Positions 1 to 13,000 are shown, counted from the stretch's first letter. The stretch: 64,000 nt of DNA from Riptortus pedestris (GCA_019009955.1 CM032230.1:108729001-108793000); one strand, 5' to 3'. Notes: a model not told the origin generated them from the sequence alone. Translations and numbers: made by a program.

Positions 1-934
1 CAAGCTCCATCAATACGACTGCCCCGAGCAGCTAACACGGGTACACCCTTATCTCCTCTTACCAATCCTGCAGATCCTTTCAACTCAGAGTAGGTGTAAG
101 CCTATCTCGCTCACACCCTCTCCTCTGCGGAGTCCTCCAGAGCTCCGTACTAGCACCCTACCTCTTTTCCATTTACACAGCCAAGATCGTGAGTCATAAG
201 TATCATCTCCATACGGAAATCACCGCCTATGCATATGACCTTGCCATTCGCAGCACATCTATGAACCCCACCCGTGCCCTCACCCTAGCGTCCAACGCTT
301 GTCAGGAAATATCAAACCGCCTCCGTAGCATTAACATCCATGTAAACCCTTCTAAGACGGACGGTTTGATATTTTCCTTCTCCAAAATGGAAGGCGTGGC
401 AGACTCCCCAAATCATTCACCCTCGACGGCACTGTAATCCCGGTGGCGAGCACAATAACATACCTAGGAGTACATGTGAACCGCCACCTAAGATTCTCAA
501 CCCATGTTGCCAGGAAGCTGCTCTGCACCTGGATGCGTTTCGCCTCTCTTCGCCACATCCTAATGTCCCCAGCCATCACCCTCAGGCTACAATTACTCAT
601 TTATAAAGGAGTTTTGCAACCAGCACTCCTCTATCGTTCCTCCCTTCTACGGTATCATACTAAAACCTCACTCCACAACCTGCAATCCTTCCAGAACGGC
701 GTCGTCCGGAAGATTGTCAGGCACACCTCCCTGGCGAAGAAGAAACCCCGAAATAAGAGAAACCTTGGAGCTCGATACAATAGCCGACACGATCAAAAGA
801 GGCACATTAAATATTTTGATTCCCTCCAATACCTGCCCAACCCAATATTTTCCACTCTCACCCCACCCCCTAAACCAGAAAACTGGCAGGGCACCCGAGG
901 CCGGGGTGTCCCTCTCATCGACGTCACTGAGTAG
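1..934 (+). pseudogene. Decayed Jockey-clade LINE reverse transcriptase, 5' end outside window
   Basis: This is the C-terminal half of a non-LTR retrotransposon reverse transcriptase. Around 60-185 the translation carries a degraded GVPQGSVLSPLLF box (read as GVLQSSVLAPYLF followed by SIY). Around 225-245 is the catalytic YADD box, but it reads AYAYD, so the first catalytic Asp is lost. After a one-base frameshift near 395-410 the reading moves frame and continues as TYLGV, HLRFSTHV, LLIYKGVLQPALLY and a QN..VRKIVRH thumb-like segment typical of Jockey-clade elements. A stop is reached at 932-934. The element is non-functional: broken active site, frameshift, and no visible endonuclease in the window. 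Jockey against other LINE clades is inferred from motif style. It is one of two unrelated LINE remnants, at opposite ends of the window. Confidence 0.85.
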
Positions 935-1250
935 GCCTCTTTAACCCATACCTCACCCTCCCCAACCATCAAGAAAAAGTCAACAAATAAAATAACAAAA
1001 ATGAAATAAAGAAATAAACGTCAGTCACGGACTGACACCCTTTTCCTTCGTTTTCTCTTCTGCTATCACTTAAATCTTTATCTCTTCCATCAACCCAGAG
1101 GGTAACCAGCTACCCTACCCACTTCAACTAATCACCCTTTTCAACTCCCAAGATACCACAAAACCCCCTTCAAATGATACCTCTGGTATAGCACAAGGGG
1201 GCTCACGGCATAGCCAGGTGTTACCTACACCAGCCTATCATTTTAATTTC
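935..1250 (+). repeat. Probable 3' UTR/tail of the LINE
   Basis: An A-rich stretch (about 975-1020, with repeated AAATAAA-like words) follows the RT stop. It is followed by a pyrimidine-rich stretch and a GC-richer block near 1185-1235. This is consistent with a LINE 3' UTR and tail, but the exact 3' end is not visible and no target-site duplication was identified. Confidence 0.4.
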
Positions 1251-1690
1251 TTTTTTGTTAGTATCAGAGGTTTCGCTGGACTCAAAGAGAGAGAAAAAAA
1301 AACCATCAGTTCAGTGGTTGCTCAACGGTCTTCGAGGGATGTGCAGCGCGACTTATTGCAGTTAAGAAGAACAGTGTTGTGCCGTGACTGTAAGTAACAG
1401 TTTAGTGCGCGTTTAAGACAGTGCAGTGCCGTCGTTTTATGTGAAGTTCAGTGACCGCGAGTGAATTATTGGACTGTGAAATCTGAAGAACAGTGACACT
1501 ATCAGTGTAATTCTGTGAGTAATAGTTAACCAAGAGTATTGTGCATTGTGAAATAAATTGTGCAGATAAACTGTGAAACTTGTGTGTGTGTTTAATTTTG
1601 CAATCCAAAAGAACTCTTATTATCAACGTTTATTACTGGTTTTGTAATAAAAACGTAACAGTATGTAAAGTTGATTGTGAGGAATGGGAA
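1251..1690. other. Unassigned segment rich in CAGTG/GTGA words
   Basis: This stretch is less AT-rich than its surroundings and repeats short words such as CAGTG, GTGA and TGTG many times (1360-1600). It has no long ORF. Such word-rich leader-like DNA is seen in retrotransposon 5' UTRs, but nothing here proves that. A GTAAGT donor-like site lies at about 1390. From 1690 to 2000 the DNA is plain AT-rich with nothing recognisable. Confidence 0.25.
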
Positions 1691-2013
1691 TTATAATTCA
1701 ATATATTAACCTTACATAGACTTGCAAATTAAACATCGGTTGAGTTTAACTTTAATTGATTTATTTTTTGTTCTTATTTTATTTATTTTTTCACTTCATT
1801 TATTAATATTATTTGTAATTATCTTACTTATTTTAATATTATAAATGAGTAGATAGTTGATTAACGTGTACATATTATAAAATAAAAATGTATTTATACA
1901 TAATTATACATGTAATATGCCATGTGGCAATGGAACATGTATTAAAATTAAACAACTCTTCATAGGGTTACTATAAGAAAAAAAAAAAGTTCCTCACGCA
2001 GGGGCTGCGTAAA

Positions 2014-2288
2014 CTAAGCAGATTTCCCACGTGATGTTATACAATAGAGAAATCTCCATACGAGAGCCGAACAAGCTTTTGACAGGAAGTTCCGTCGTAC
2101 GTTATCGGCCCAAATTTAATAAAAATGCCAATATCTCGGTTAATATCAAGATAGAGAATAAATGTATGGAACAATATTTATAGTAAATTTAATTTACAAT
2201 AAGATTGGTTCTATAGACTTTTGTGATCCGGTATGGTAACGGAGATATTTTGAAAATCCCCCCCCCCTCCAACTGGTCCGATTTCAGC

Positions 2289-2334
<46 letters not shown>

Positions 2335-2454
2335 GAGCGGATCTCATTTTCGTCATCTCCCGGGTAGGATCGATGGACATTTGAAGAAAATTTTCGAAAA
2401 TCGCGTCATGAGTACAACATCAATATCTGATTTCCCTTAAGGGAAATCTGCTAA
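2014..2454 (+). repeat. Family A MITE-like repeat with internal (TA)n
   Basis: The left part carries TAAGCAGATTTCCC and the right end carries its inverse, GGGAAATCTGCTAA, inside the short palindrome GATTTCCCTTAAGGGAAATC. A (TA)n tract sits inside at about 2292-2329. Left-hand similarity to other copies continues about 25-40 bp further out, so the inverted motif is subterminal there. Related copies recur at about 4.0, 7.5, 12.4, 21, 27, 40.3, 45.4 and 63.1 kb. No coding capacity is seen, so it is most simply a non-autonomous DNA transposon. Confidence 0.65.
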
Positions 2455-3265
2455 AAGTGGCAAAATACTGGCTAGGCATAGGTGATATCCAAATTGAACA
2501 AAATCTACAGTAACAGCCAGCCACAAACTCAGAACTTTTAAAGTTCCTATGTATTAAAGTTTACTGTTGTGGTCATCTAACTGTATATTACATTTAGTAT
2601 TTATAGATCTATAGAATAAATAATTTAACTTTGCAGCACTTCAAATAAAAGAAACAAACTATAATCTGGATTCTGCCACTTTAAGCAAATCACACTTACA
2701 AAAATGAATATACTTAATTATTGTTGTCAGCTTCTGGATTACAGAGAGCAGCTTTTAACCTAAAATACAATCCCTACTCAGGCCTTACTCACATTGGCTA
2801 ACTAAAGATGTCCTTTGCAAATGACTTTTCATTTACTTCCCAGGTTATTTTGTCGATAACAGTATCCAGTCGGCTCTGAATAAGCAAGTTGCCAATCACA
2901 AAACAAGAGCGAGAACAGACCTCCAATAATACAAATCAAAGATTTTACTTTAAACAATTACAATAGGAGACGATACGTTGCTAAGCTAGTGATGAAGTGT
3001 GAGAATTGGTTCTTGCTTCATATACTAGTGTGAAGAAAAGAGTTCTTTGGCCAAAGGCTATTGAATAAGCTGAAGTTTATACATCTTCTCCTTGTTTGGA
3101 TGGATTTATTAATGGGGGTATCGAGCCGGAAATAACCACCACATCATAAACTTATATTATTTTGAATTATTTTCTTATATTACTATTTATTTACAGTATT
3201 TACATTGAATTCACATTTACAATTTTATTATGTTTGAATAATAAGTTTTGATTTACAACTTTCAT
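2455..3265. other. Intergenic, nothing recognised
   Basis: AT-rich sequence between the first family A copy and the 3' end of Nxt1. No ORF of note, no SINE head and no RT motif was seen. A slightly GC-richer patch lies at about 2815-2945 without a readable frame. Confidence 0.4.
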
Positions 3266-3271
3266 TTTATT
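3266..3271 (-). terminator. Nxt1: Candidate poly(A) signal of Nxt1
   Basis: AATAAA on the minus strand, about 240 nt beyond the Nxt1 stop codon. It is the nearest canonical hexamer I noticed downstream, but such words are common in this AT-rich DNA, so the assignment is weak. Confidence 0.3.
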
Positions 3272-3509
3272 TAATGAAAAATCAGAAGAATAAGTAGGTG
3301 AATCCTGAAATAAAGTTTGTAGGGATTTAGGGTCACAAAAAAAAAAAAAAAGACTGAATTATTGGAAAATAAAATCATTAAAAAAATGAAAAAGACCTAT
3401 ATTGATATATGTCTTTACAATAAAATATTAATATAATAGATTAGTTATAATACAATTGGTAACAAATCTTAATGTAGCACAAAAATATAATATATTCTCT
3501 TCTTCTCTA

Positions 3510-3673
3510 CTATCCAATAGGTTCCTGAAAACGGAAACAGTCTGTAACAATTTTCCACTTATCTTCTTGGTTGGTAATCATAAAAGTTTGTGTGAAAGGC
3601 TTTGGTGTTTTTGACTGGAATTTTACTGTTCCTGACACCTTAATCAAAAAAGCAAGCTTATTTGAAACTAGAT
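3510..3673 (-). CDS. Nxt1: Nxt1 coding exon 4 (residues 81-134, stop)
   Basis: The acceptor TTGTTGTTCCAG precedes a frame reading [18 protein letters not shown] and ending [15 protein letters not shown] before TAG. This is the C-terminal beta-sheet half of p15, including the highly conserved DCFRFQ end. Confidence 0.95.
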
Positions 3674-4428
3674 CTGGAACAACAAAAAAATAAATATGAG
3701 AATTATATGCAATTTTATTCATTATAAAACATTCTTATAATACATCCTTATAAACTTAACTAATCATAATTTTGGGTATAGTGATATCTGAATATGAAGA
3801 TGCAACTCCAGGGATAGGTAAATCATTATTATAGGGTTTTTAAAGAATGTGAGAAATTATTATTTTTAACATCAATAAATAGGAAATAACTAAGACAAAT
3901 TATCCCAGACTCAGCTGGACTATGATTTTATAGAAACTCGGAACACATAAATTAAAGAACTTCATGTCTGAAGGATGTTTTAAAAAACAAGATCAATAAT
4001 CTCAAAAGTCCATCACACAGAGGCTGCATAAACTAAGCAGATTTCCCAAGTGAAGTTTTAGAATAGAGAAATTTCACGAGAGCAGAACAGTTACTGAAAC
4101 GGCCGAACTAGCTAGCCGGAAACTCACGACTACAACCGAAATTAGCTAATCTTATCATGTCCGTTACTCTCAATAAAATGCAAATATCTCGGTTAATATT
4201 CAAGATAGAGAATAAATGTATTATAACAATATTTATAGTAAATTTAATTTGCAATAAGATTGGTTCTATACAATTTTTCGATCCAACGTATAGTAACGGA
4301 GATATTTCGAAATTCCCCTCTCCCATTGGTCCGATTTCAGCCATTAACGAACGTGACCATTATTTTTACATAAAACATTTAAATATCGAATTTGGTAATG
4401 ATCAAGCAAAAATTGCGACCACTAGAGC

Positions 4429-4481
<53 letters not shown>

Positions 4482-6148
4482 TAGCTCAGATACCCGGCTT
4501 CGCCCGGGAATTGATTTGCGGCTGAATGGTGATGGTATTTTTTAGGCTAGACTTTACTTTGCACAATATTTTACCCGTCCTAGTGTCTAGGGTTAATACC
4601 CGTTGTTGGCATTTGTTAATAATAAAATTAATTTTTTATGTAAGTCTTCACTGTCCTCCAAATTGTCATATTTCATACTTTGTTATATTGTCATATTTCC
4701 CGTCTCCTGTGCATTATGCATAGATTTCAGTTAATAAGGACAAAATATTAACATAGATTTGAATTAATTTATCCAGGTGAGGTACCTCATAGTTCAAATT
4801 GGAATGAATTGTTGAGCATATCAATATTTCTACGCAAATTACTTGCTCCACACGTTGTTCCTGGAGAAATGTATAAAACAAAAGTTAATCTAAATAACAA
4901 AGTAAACAACTTTTGTTATTTGCATGTTTGTCGAAAAACAAATAGACAATGAAATATCGCGAATTTTTATTTCAGGCCTTCCTTATAACCCCCACTCCCG
5001 TTCTAACCTAAAAATTTTAATATAGCTTATAATCATGGAAGAATTAATGCTAATATATATATACCGAGTTTTTAAGTTCGGTTTAAGCGTTAGCACCCAA
5101 TGAAATAGTTGACTCCCGCTTTAGTTTATAGTATATATCTCGTTTATAATTCGGTATAAGAAAAAAGTGTATATAACTAAAGTTACTCTAAATAACAAAA
5201 TAAACAACTTTTGTTATGTTCATATTTGCCGAAAAAAGAATAGATAACGAAATACGGCTATTTTTAAATTCAGGCCTCCCTTACAACCCCCACTCCTGCC
5301 CGTCCCTAGAAATGTTGGCATGGCTTGTTATAATGAAAGCGTTAGTGCTAATACACATACCGAGTTTTATTTATTTCAGTTGGGTCTTTTGTCCCAAATA
5401 AAATTGTTCACTTCCGCTATAGGTTTTAGCGTATATCTCGTTTATAATTCGGTATACGAAAAAAGTGTATATAACAAAAGTCACTCTAAATAACAAAATA
5501 AACAACTTTTCTTATGTTCATATTTGCCGAAAAAAGAATAGATAACGAAATACCGCTATTTTTAAATACAGGCCTCCCTTACAACACCCACTCCTGCCTG
5601 TCCCTAGAAATGTTGGTATGGCTTGTTATAATGATAGCGTTAGTGCTAATACACATACCGAGTTTTAATTATTTCGGCTGGGTCTTTTGTCCCAAATAAA
5701 ATTGTTCACTTTCGCTATAGGTTTTAGCGTATATCTCGTTTATAATTCGGTATACGAAAAAAGTGTATATAACAAAAGTTACTCTAAATTACAAAATAAA
5801 CAACTTTTGTTATGTCCATATTTGCCCAAAAACTAATAGGAAACGAAATATCGCTATTTTTAATTTCTCGCTTCCCTTATAACCCCCCCACTCCTGTTCG
5901 TCTCAGAGGATATTAATATAGCCTAAAGTCTAAGTTGGGTTAGTAGTAATATACATACCAAGTTTCATAAAATTCGGTTCAGCCGTTTATGCGTGAAAAG
6001 GTAACAAACAAACAAACAAACAAATAAACAAACAAACAAACAAACAGACACCAAAGAAACAAAATGCAGTTATGGTGTCTATGACATGTGAAACGAAAAG
6101 TTATCGTGAAATTTCGCGAAAAAAAATCAATGTACAGACAGAGGTTAC

Positions 6149-6205
<57 letters not shown>

Positions 6206-9200
6206 ACCTCTGTCTGTACATTGATTTTTTTCGCGAAATTTCACGATAACGTTTCGTTTCACATGTCATAGGCACCATAACTGCATTTTGTTTCTTTGGT
6301 GTCTGTTTGTTTGTTACCTTTTCACGCAAAAACGGCTTAACTGAATTTTATGAAACTTGGTATGTATATTAATACTAACTCAACTTAGACTTTAGGCTAT
6401 ATTAAAATCCTCTGAGGCGAACAGTAGTGGGGGTTATAAGAGAAGTCAAAAATTAAAAATAGCGATATTTCGTTTCCTATTGTTTTTTCGGCATATATGG
6501 ACATAACAAAAGTTGTTTATTTTGTTATTTAGAGTAACTTTTGTTATATACACTTTTTTCGTATACCGAATTATAAATGAGCTATACGCTAAAACCTATA
6601 GCGGAAGTGAAAAATTTTATTTGGGACAAAAACTCAACCGAACTAAATAAAACTAGGTAAGTGTGTTAGCACAAACGCCTTTATTATAATAAGCCATACT
6701 CACATTTCTAGGGACGGGTAGGAGTGGGGGTTGTAAGGGAGGCCTTAATTTAAAATAGCGGTATTTCGTTTTCTATTCGTTTTTCGGCACATATAAACAT
6801 AACAAGAGTTGTTTATTTTGTTATTTAGAGTAACTTTTGTGATATACACTTTTTTCGTATACCGAATTATAAACGAGATATATGCTAAAACCTATAGCGG
6901 AAGTGAACAATTTTATTTGGGACAAACGACCCGACCGAAATAAATGAAACACTCGGTATGTGTATTAACACTAACGCCTTCCTTATAATAACCCATACTA
7001 ACATTTCTATGGACGGGCAGGAGTGGGGGTTATAAGGGAGGCCTGAAATTAAAAATAGTGATATTTTGTTTCTTATTGGGGTTTCGACAAATATGCACAT
7101 AACAAAAGTGGTTTATTTTGTTATTTAGAGAAATTTGCTCAACAATTCTTCTCAATATGAACTACCAGGTACCTCACCTGGAAAAATTATAATATATTAT
7201 TATAATATTTTGTCCTTAATAATTTAAATCTATGCATAATGCACAGGAAACGGGAAATATGGCAATATGGAGGACAGTGAAGTCTTACATACAAAATTAA
7301 TTTTATTATTAACAAATCCACAGACGCGACGGGTATTAACCCTAAACACTGGGAAGGGTAAATGTCAAAATATTGTGCAAAGTAAAGCCTTGCCAAAAAA
7401 ATACCATCACCATCCAGCCTCAAATGAATTCCTGGGCGAAGCCGGGTATCTGAGCTAGTGAATGTATAAAAATGCTATTCATTTTCCTTGAGGGAAATCA
7501 GCTACTGAGGTTGTACTAATAACATGATTTTAGAAAAAAAAATCTTCAAATGGCCATCAATGCTACCCCGGAGACAAAATGAGATCCATTCAAAATTATA
7601 TATATTTGTTTGTTAATCCTCTATCGGTGGCAATTTGTATTTGATCATTACAAAATTCAATATTTAATCGTTTTATGTAAAAAGAAAGATCAAGTTTGTT
7701 AATGGTGGAAATTGGACCAGTGGGAGGGAGGGTTTAGAGGGGGAATTTTGAAAATTTTAAATATCACCGTTAGTATAAGTCTGATCGAAAAATTGTACAT
7801 AACCAATCTTATTGCAAATTAAACTACTTATAAATTTAGTTTACATTCTTCACTGAACCCCATTCCTACTCATGTCATATTAACAATAAGCTGTTATATC
7901 ATGAACCACTTTATTCTAAACTTATATACCAAATATTGGTTTCAAGAGACTTTTATTATGCGAGATACATGCAAATTCATAGTATGATGATATCATCAAT
8001 AAAGAGTATACGTTTTAACTCCAAAATATTAATTTGTCTATTCCATACTCGATATTTAACCTCTTCTGTCAAAAATAAAGATCATATTTGTTACTGGCTG
8101 AAATTGGACATAGAATAGTGGAGGTTTAGAGGGGCGGATTCGAAAATTCAAAATATATCTGTTATTATGACTCTGGTATATGCATACATAACTCACATAC
8201 ACCAAAACTAACCAAAATGAGTTTTCAAAGGTCAAAACGGGAAATTCTGATTAAATCTGTATATTTTTGTGAATAAAATACTTCCTTTACGCCACACAAA
8301 GATGTAAAAAATACTTAAGGCACATTTCTTTATATGTTCAAATTAAAATTCCATTTCCGATCAATCAAGTTTCTGGCAATTTTTATGGAAAATGGAGGAA
8401 AATATAATGCCTCATTGGAATGATCCCATGAGCGTTTATGCTCAATATTATTGTAAACAATCTAGTTTTTGTCTCTGGTTATCAAGCATTTAAAAAATGA
8501 ATCATTTTATTGTTTGAGCAATAAATTTCACATGGATTTACGGTCCATTAAATATCTTACCCCCCCCCCCCCTACAGAGAGGACTAACGAAGCCAGTCGT
8601 AACCACCTGGTGGTCTTCAAAAATAAGCGCCTTCATATGGTCATCAATATCTGCAACTGGCCTACTTGAGAGTTCACAATTTTCAACATCCAATTCTCAC
8701 TGTCTGAATTTCACTATCTACTCATACACTGCCCGTTCACATGCCGTCCTGCATTGTTCCCTTATGCAGTGCATATTTTGTTTGCGGCTTGAGCCGCCTT
8801 CTTCCCTTTTTGGAAATAAAAAATCAAAAAGTAATGTAAATAAACTCTAGTTCTCCATGACTTTCACGGTACGATTTAAGGGTTGATATTAATAGGATGA
8901 AAACACTGAAGAAAGCCCTCTCTTTCTCAAAACAAGTGGAATCAAATTGTGATAAATGAGACAAGTCTTTACAGCAGGCCAATGGCAGCCTTGCAGGAAT
9001 CAATAGCTTTCCTAACGATAGACGCATGATAGTTTGCAATAAAAAAATTAGTTAGGTTAAGCCTGCATCCCAAAATAAGTTGCAGATTTATTCTACTGAT
9101 TTTCTCATCCAATGCGGCAGTCATATGTGCATATGTTTTACTATCACAATAGCACCCCTTCAAGGGCTGAATGTTCTTGATGGAACAAATATACGCTTTT

Positions 9201-12200
9201 AAGTAAGATGTGTAGTATGAATACTGAAAGCTTATTTACCAATTATTAAGGATCAAACTATTAAAAAATGCTGGGAGTCTAATATTATTTAAATTCAACA
9301 GATAGTTCAGAATAAAAACAAACAACTAATATGAATTTTCTCTACAAACCTACTACTCTTTGAGCGTCAAGAGACCACAATGTATGCTCACTAACAGGTA
9401 AGTCCATCAGAAATTTTCCGATTCCTTCTTTTCCTGTAGTTCCAGTTCCATTCCAAACTAAGACACTAGTATCCATGTACATGCGGAGAATTAGCTGCAA
9501 AAAATATTTATTTGTAATTTACATTTATTTATTTCCATGTACATCATATTTAAAAATAAAAAAATTATGGTCTTATTAAGTTTCTTGATACAATAAAACT
9601 ATTTTATTTTAAACACTCCAGTAAATACAGAATTGTATTACATCCTTGAATAACATAGAAACAAAGTGCTTTCATACCAATATCATCAAGAACAAATTTG
9701 AAAAGTCTTCCAAAATGACCACTCCATCAACAGGATATGAAAAGATCCTTACTTTCAAGAATTACACATTTTATATAAACATGAAGATCTCATACATTAA
9801 TGGCTGAAATTGTGCCAAAGGGAGAGGGAGGGGTTAAGTTAAGGGGGGGGGGACTTGAAAAATGTCAGTTATTAACGTGTCGAAAAAATGTTATAGCACC
9901 AATCTTGTTAAACATTTAAAGCGAGTTACTTGGATTTTCCTGTTTTCAGCCTTCAGCAAACCACCACTTACTTCTATTCATTGAATTTTAACTTTGAGTG
10001 ACTGAACATCTAATGTCCAGCTTACATTTCAATTCCAATTTATAAAGGCTTCTTCTTTTCTACTACGAGAGAAATAAAGAATAAATGGGAGATGAGACCA
10101 GCTTGTCATTCCAGCACATCCAAAATCTGTTTAAGTATGCACCCCTTTTTTAAGACAGACTTTTTAAAAGTATGTTATATGTTTCATTCTCATGGACACT
10201 ATCAATACTCTTAAAATTGTTATCCATATTTATCATTAAATAAATTATTTCATATCACCTTTAATATTATTTATGCCTACAATAATTATTATTATTTATT
10301 AACGTCCACTTTTTGCAACTTAGGCTAATCGGGACGGGTTATCTACAGGTTACTACCCTTTTCTAGCCAGGGTGGGATTTTAGGACGTTATTTAATGAAT
10401 TTCGTCACTAAATAATTTCCTTTGCCCAGGCAAGAATTGAACTCGCCACTCTAGGTTTACCATGTGAGATAAAGGTCAACGCTTTAACTCGCATGGCTAA
10501 CCTGAGCCCCTACAATAATTAAAATATATACAAAAAACCATTAATAATTATTTAAGTTCTTCATGTATATATTTTAATTTTTGTTGCCCTGAACATTATT
10601 ATCATATAGATATTTGGCTTCAGAAGGAAAAGCAGTTCAACGGGTAACTCACATATCATTGCCAAATTTCAACTATAATCTACTTTTTATCAGCTAGCTA
10701 CTCTTAAGTTGATTTATATTGCAATACATGATCCAAATGGAATGGATAAATATTTGTTACAAACATTTAAAGACGATACTGTCAGAATAGATTTATTACA
10801 AGGGCCATCATTATTAAAGACAATACACATTACAAAAGAATAGAATGAAGTTAAACAAAAAAGAAATGTACAGTGCCATAGAATAATGAAAATAAGTCTA
10901 TTCTTTAACAGGGAGCTCAGGTTAGAGTTGTGAATCAAAGTGTTGGCCTTAATATCACCTAGAGTGGCGAGTTCAATTCTCGATTGGGCAATAGGAATTT
11001 ATTTAGTAACGAACTCATTAAATAAAATCCTTAGTCCTATCCTGGCTAGAAAAGAGTGGTAGCCTATAAATAACCTGTTCCAATTAGCCTGTAGCACAAA
11101 GTGGAGGTTAATAAATAAGAACAATATTTTTTAACACAAATTAATCTACTCACGTGTCTCCTCTTGTCCAAATTTTCATAATAATGTTTTGTAAAATCCT
11201 CTGCAGTTCGACAGGCTTGGTCAACTTCAGACTTCAAGTCCTGGAAAAAAAAAAGGATACGTCAAAGTTAACTGTCATTTGAAGAGAATTTATAAATTAA
11301 GTATGAATGTCGAGTATTTTAATATAATTTGCATTTACCCAAGAATCATAGGCTTCCACCTTTGCCAAGCTCTTGATAAGGCACTATAACGCAATAAAAG
11401 CTATCTTTAAACTATCGACACTTTCCCTGAATGTGTCAGTTTTTCCTGAATCTTTGGTTAGCTTACTGATTTTGTGTAGAAATATTCATTTAAAAAAAAA
11501 GTAGAAATTCTTAAGAAAGTTATAGGAGTCTTGAAGTTGATCAAAGAATAATACTAGCTAAGCAGACCTTCCCAAATTAAATGATCATTTTAACAAGAAA
11601 ATAACTATATTAGACACTAAAAAATATTTGCAAATCTATTTGCTTGGATTGACTGTTTCATGAAAGTATAGGTAGGAGATTATCTATTTAAATCATGAAA
11701 GTAGAACCATTGAATAAGTTGAACTCAAAATAAATCTAAGGAAGTTCTAAATGAGATAAGTGAAAATAAAAGTTGTATTGTGTTAATGGAGAAAAGAAGG
11801 GTTCAGTTCACTGAGCAAACCTTATAATTCAAAAATTTTCATAAGATAAGATTAACGGGCATTCGGGAAGAGCAATCACCGAACTCATTTTTTGGAGATA
11901 TAAAACATCTCATGGGCTTCAGAGGATCCGAAACAACGGACAGAAAAAAATAGCTGCTACTATAAGGCAGAACCTTTGGATTTGTTGGTGATGAATATAT
12001 TTAAAAACAAAGTCTATTGAATACGTTTAATCTGTGAGGCCTGATTAATGAAATAGTATTTAATAGCAGCAGAGATGTAAACGGTAAGAGAAGGTATACA
12101 GTGTATATATTTAAAGAAAACTTTTCAGAGAGGTACAAAAATAAAAGGAATTATAGGTTTATTACCTTATTTTTTTGAAAAAGACTTTTCCTTTAGCAAA

Positions 12201-12485
12201 ATTAAGGTGATTTACAGAGTTATTAATTAGAAGTTGTGATATATACTAAGGCCCTAATAAAAACAGTAGTCAATTAGCATTAATATAATGCTATCAATGA
12301 TAACTCATTCCACACATAGTTACATGCAAGCTCTAGTTGGAGCTTATTATGGTAGAAATACTTTTAGCACATGTCCCTTATGGGAAATCAGGTATTGAGG
12401 TCATACACATGACGCGATTTTCGAAAAATATCTTCAATTGTCCATCGATCCTTCCCAGGAGATGATGAAAATGAGGTCCATTCAA

Positions 12486-12541
<56 letters not shown>

Positions 12542-12926
12542 GAACGGACCTCAATTTTCGTAATCTTCTGGGTAGGATCGATGGACATTTGAAGAAATTT
12601 TTAGAAAATCGCGTCATGAATACGACCTCAATAGCTGATTTCCCTTAAGGGAAATCTGCTAATAATTATGTTATGATTATTAAAGTATATGCGTCTTAAA
12701 AATCAATAACATTAAATGCAACTTAGTAAGAGTCAATTAAGCCATAATGTGACAATTGTCGGGGTGCACCATTTTATAACAATATATAATAACAATGTGC
12801 AATATTATAAATTAGTACATGTAATTTTACAGCCCTCAAGAAGAGAAAATAAAGATTCTCGAAATATCGGCATAAACTAAGATTCATTTCACCAACATTG
12901 ACCAAAACTCCGAAAAGAAGAACACA

Positions 12927-13000
<74 letters not shown>

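Larger units (their letters stand above)
4481..7458. mobile_element. 3-kb foldback (long inverted repeat) element
   Basis: The left end reads CTAGCTCAGATACCCGGC and the right end is its inverse complement (ending GGGTATCTGAGCTAG). Both ends carry the small hairpin CCCGGCTTCGCCC. Behind them, matching stretches run inward on both arms: the TGATGGTATTTTT region, the tandem 298-bp units and the AAACAAACAAAC tract. They meet at a (TA)n centre (6153-6202). The left arm is about 1.67 kb and the right arm about 1.26 kb, differing mainly by one tandem unit. No transposase ORF is visible; the short ORFs inside are repeats of the tandem unit. It lies within the third Nxt1 intron between two oppositely oriented family A segments. 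The class (foldback DNA element, or a reverse-repeat derivative of another repeat) is not certain. Confidence 0.75.

Noticed and set aside
5216..5699. Two nearly identical 61-aa ORFs ([12 protein letters not shown]...) suggesting a repeated small gene
   Set aside because: They are the same phase of the 298-bp tandem repeat; other units are broken and there is no independent sign of coding.
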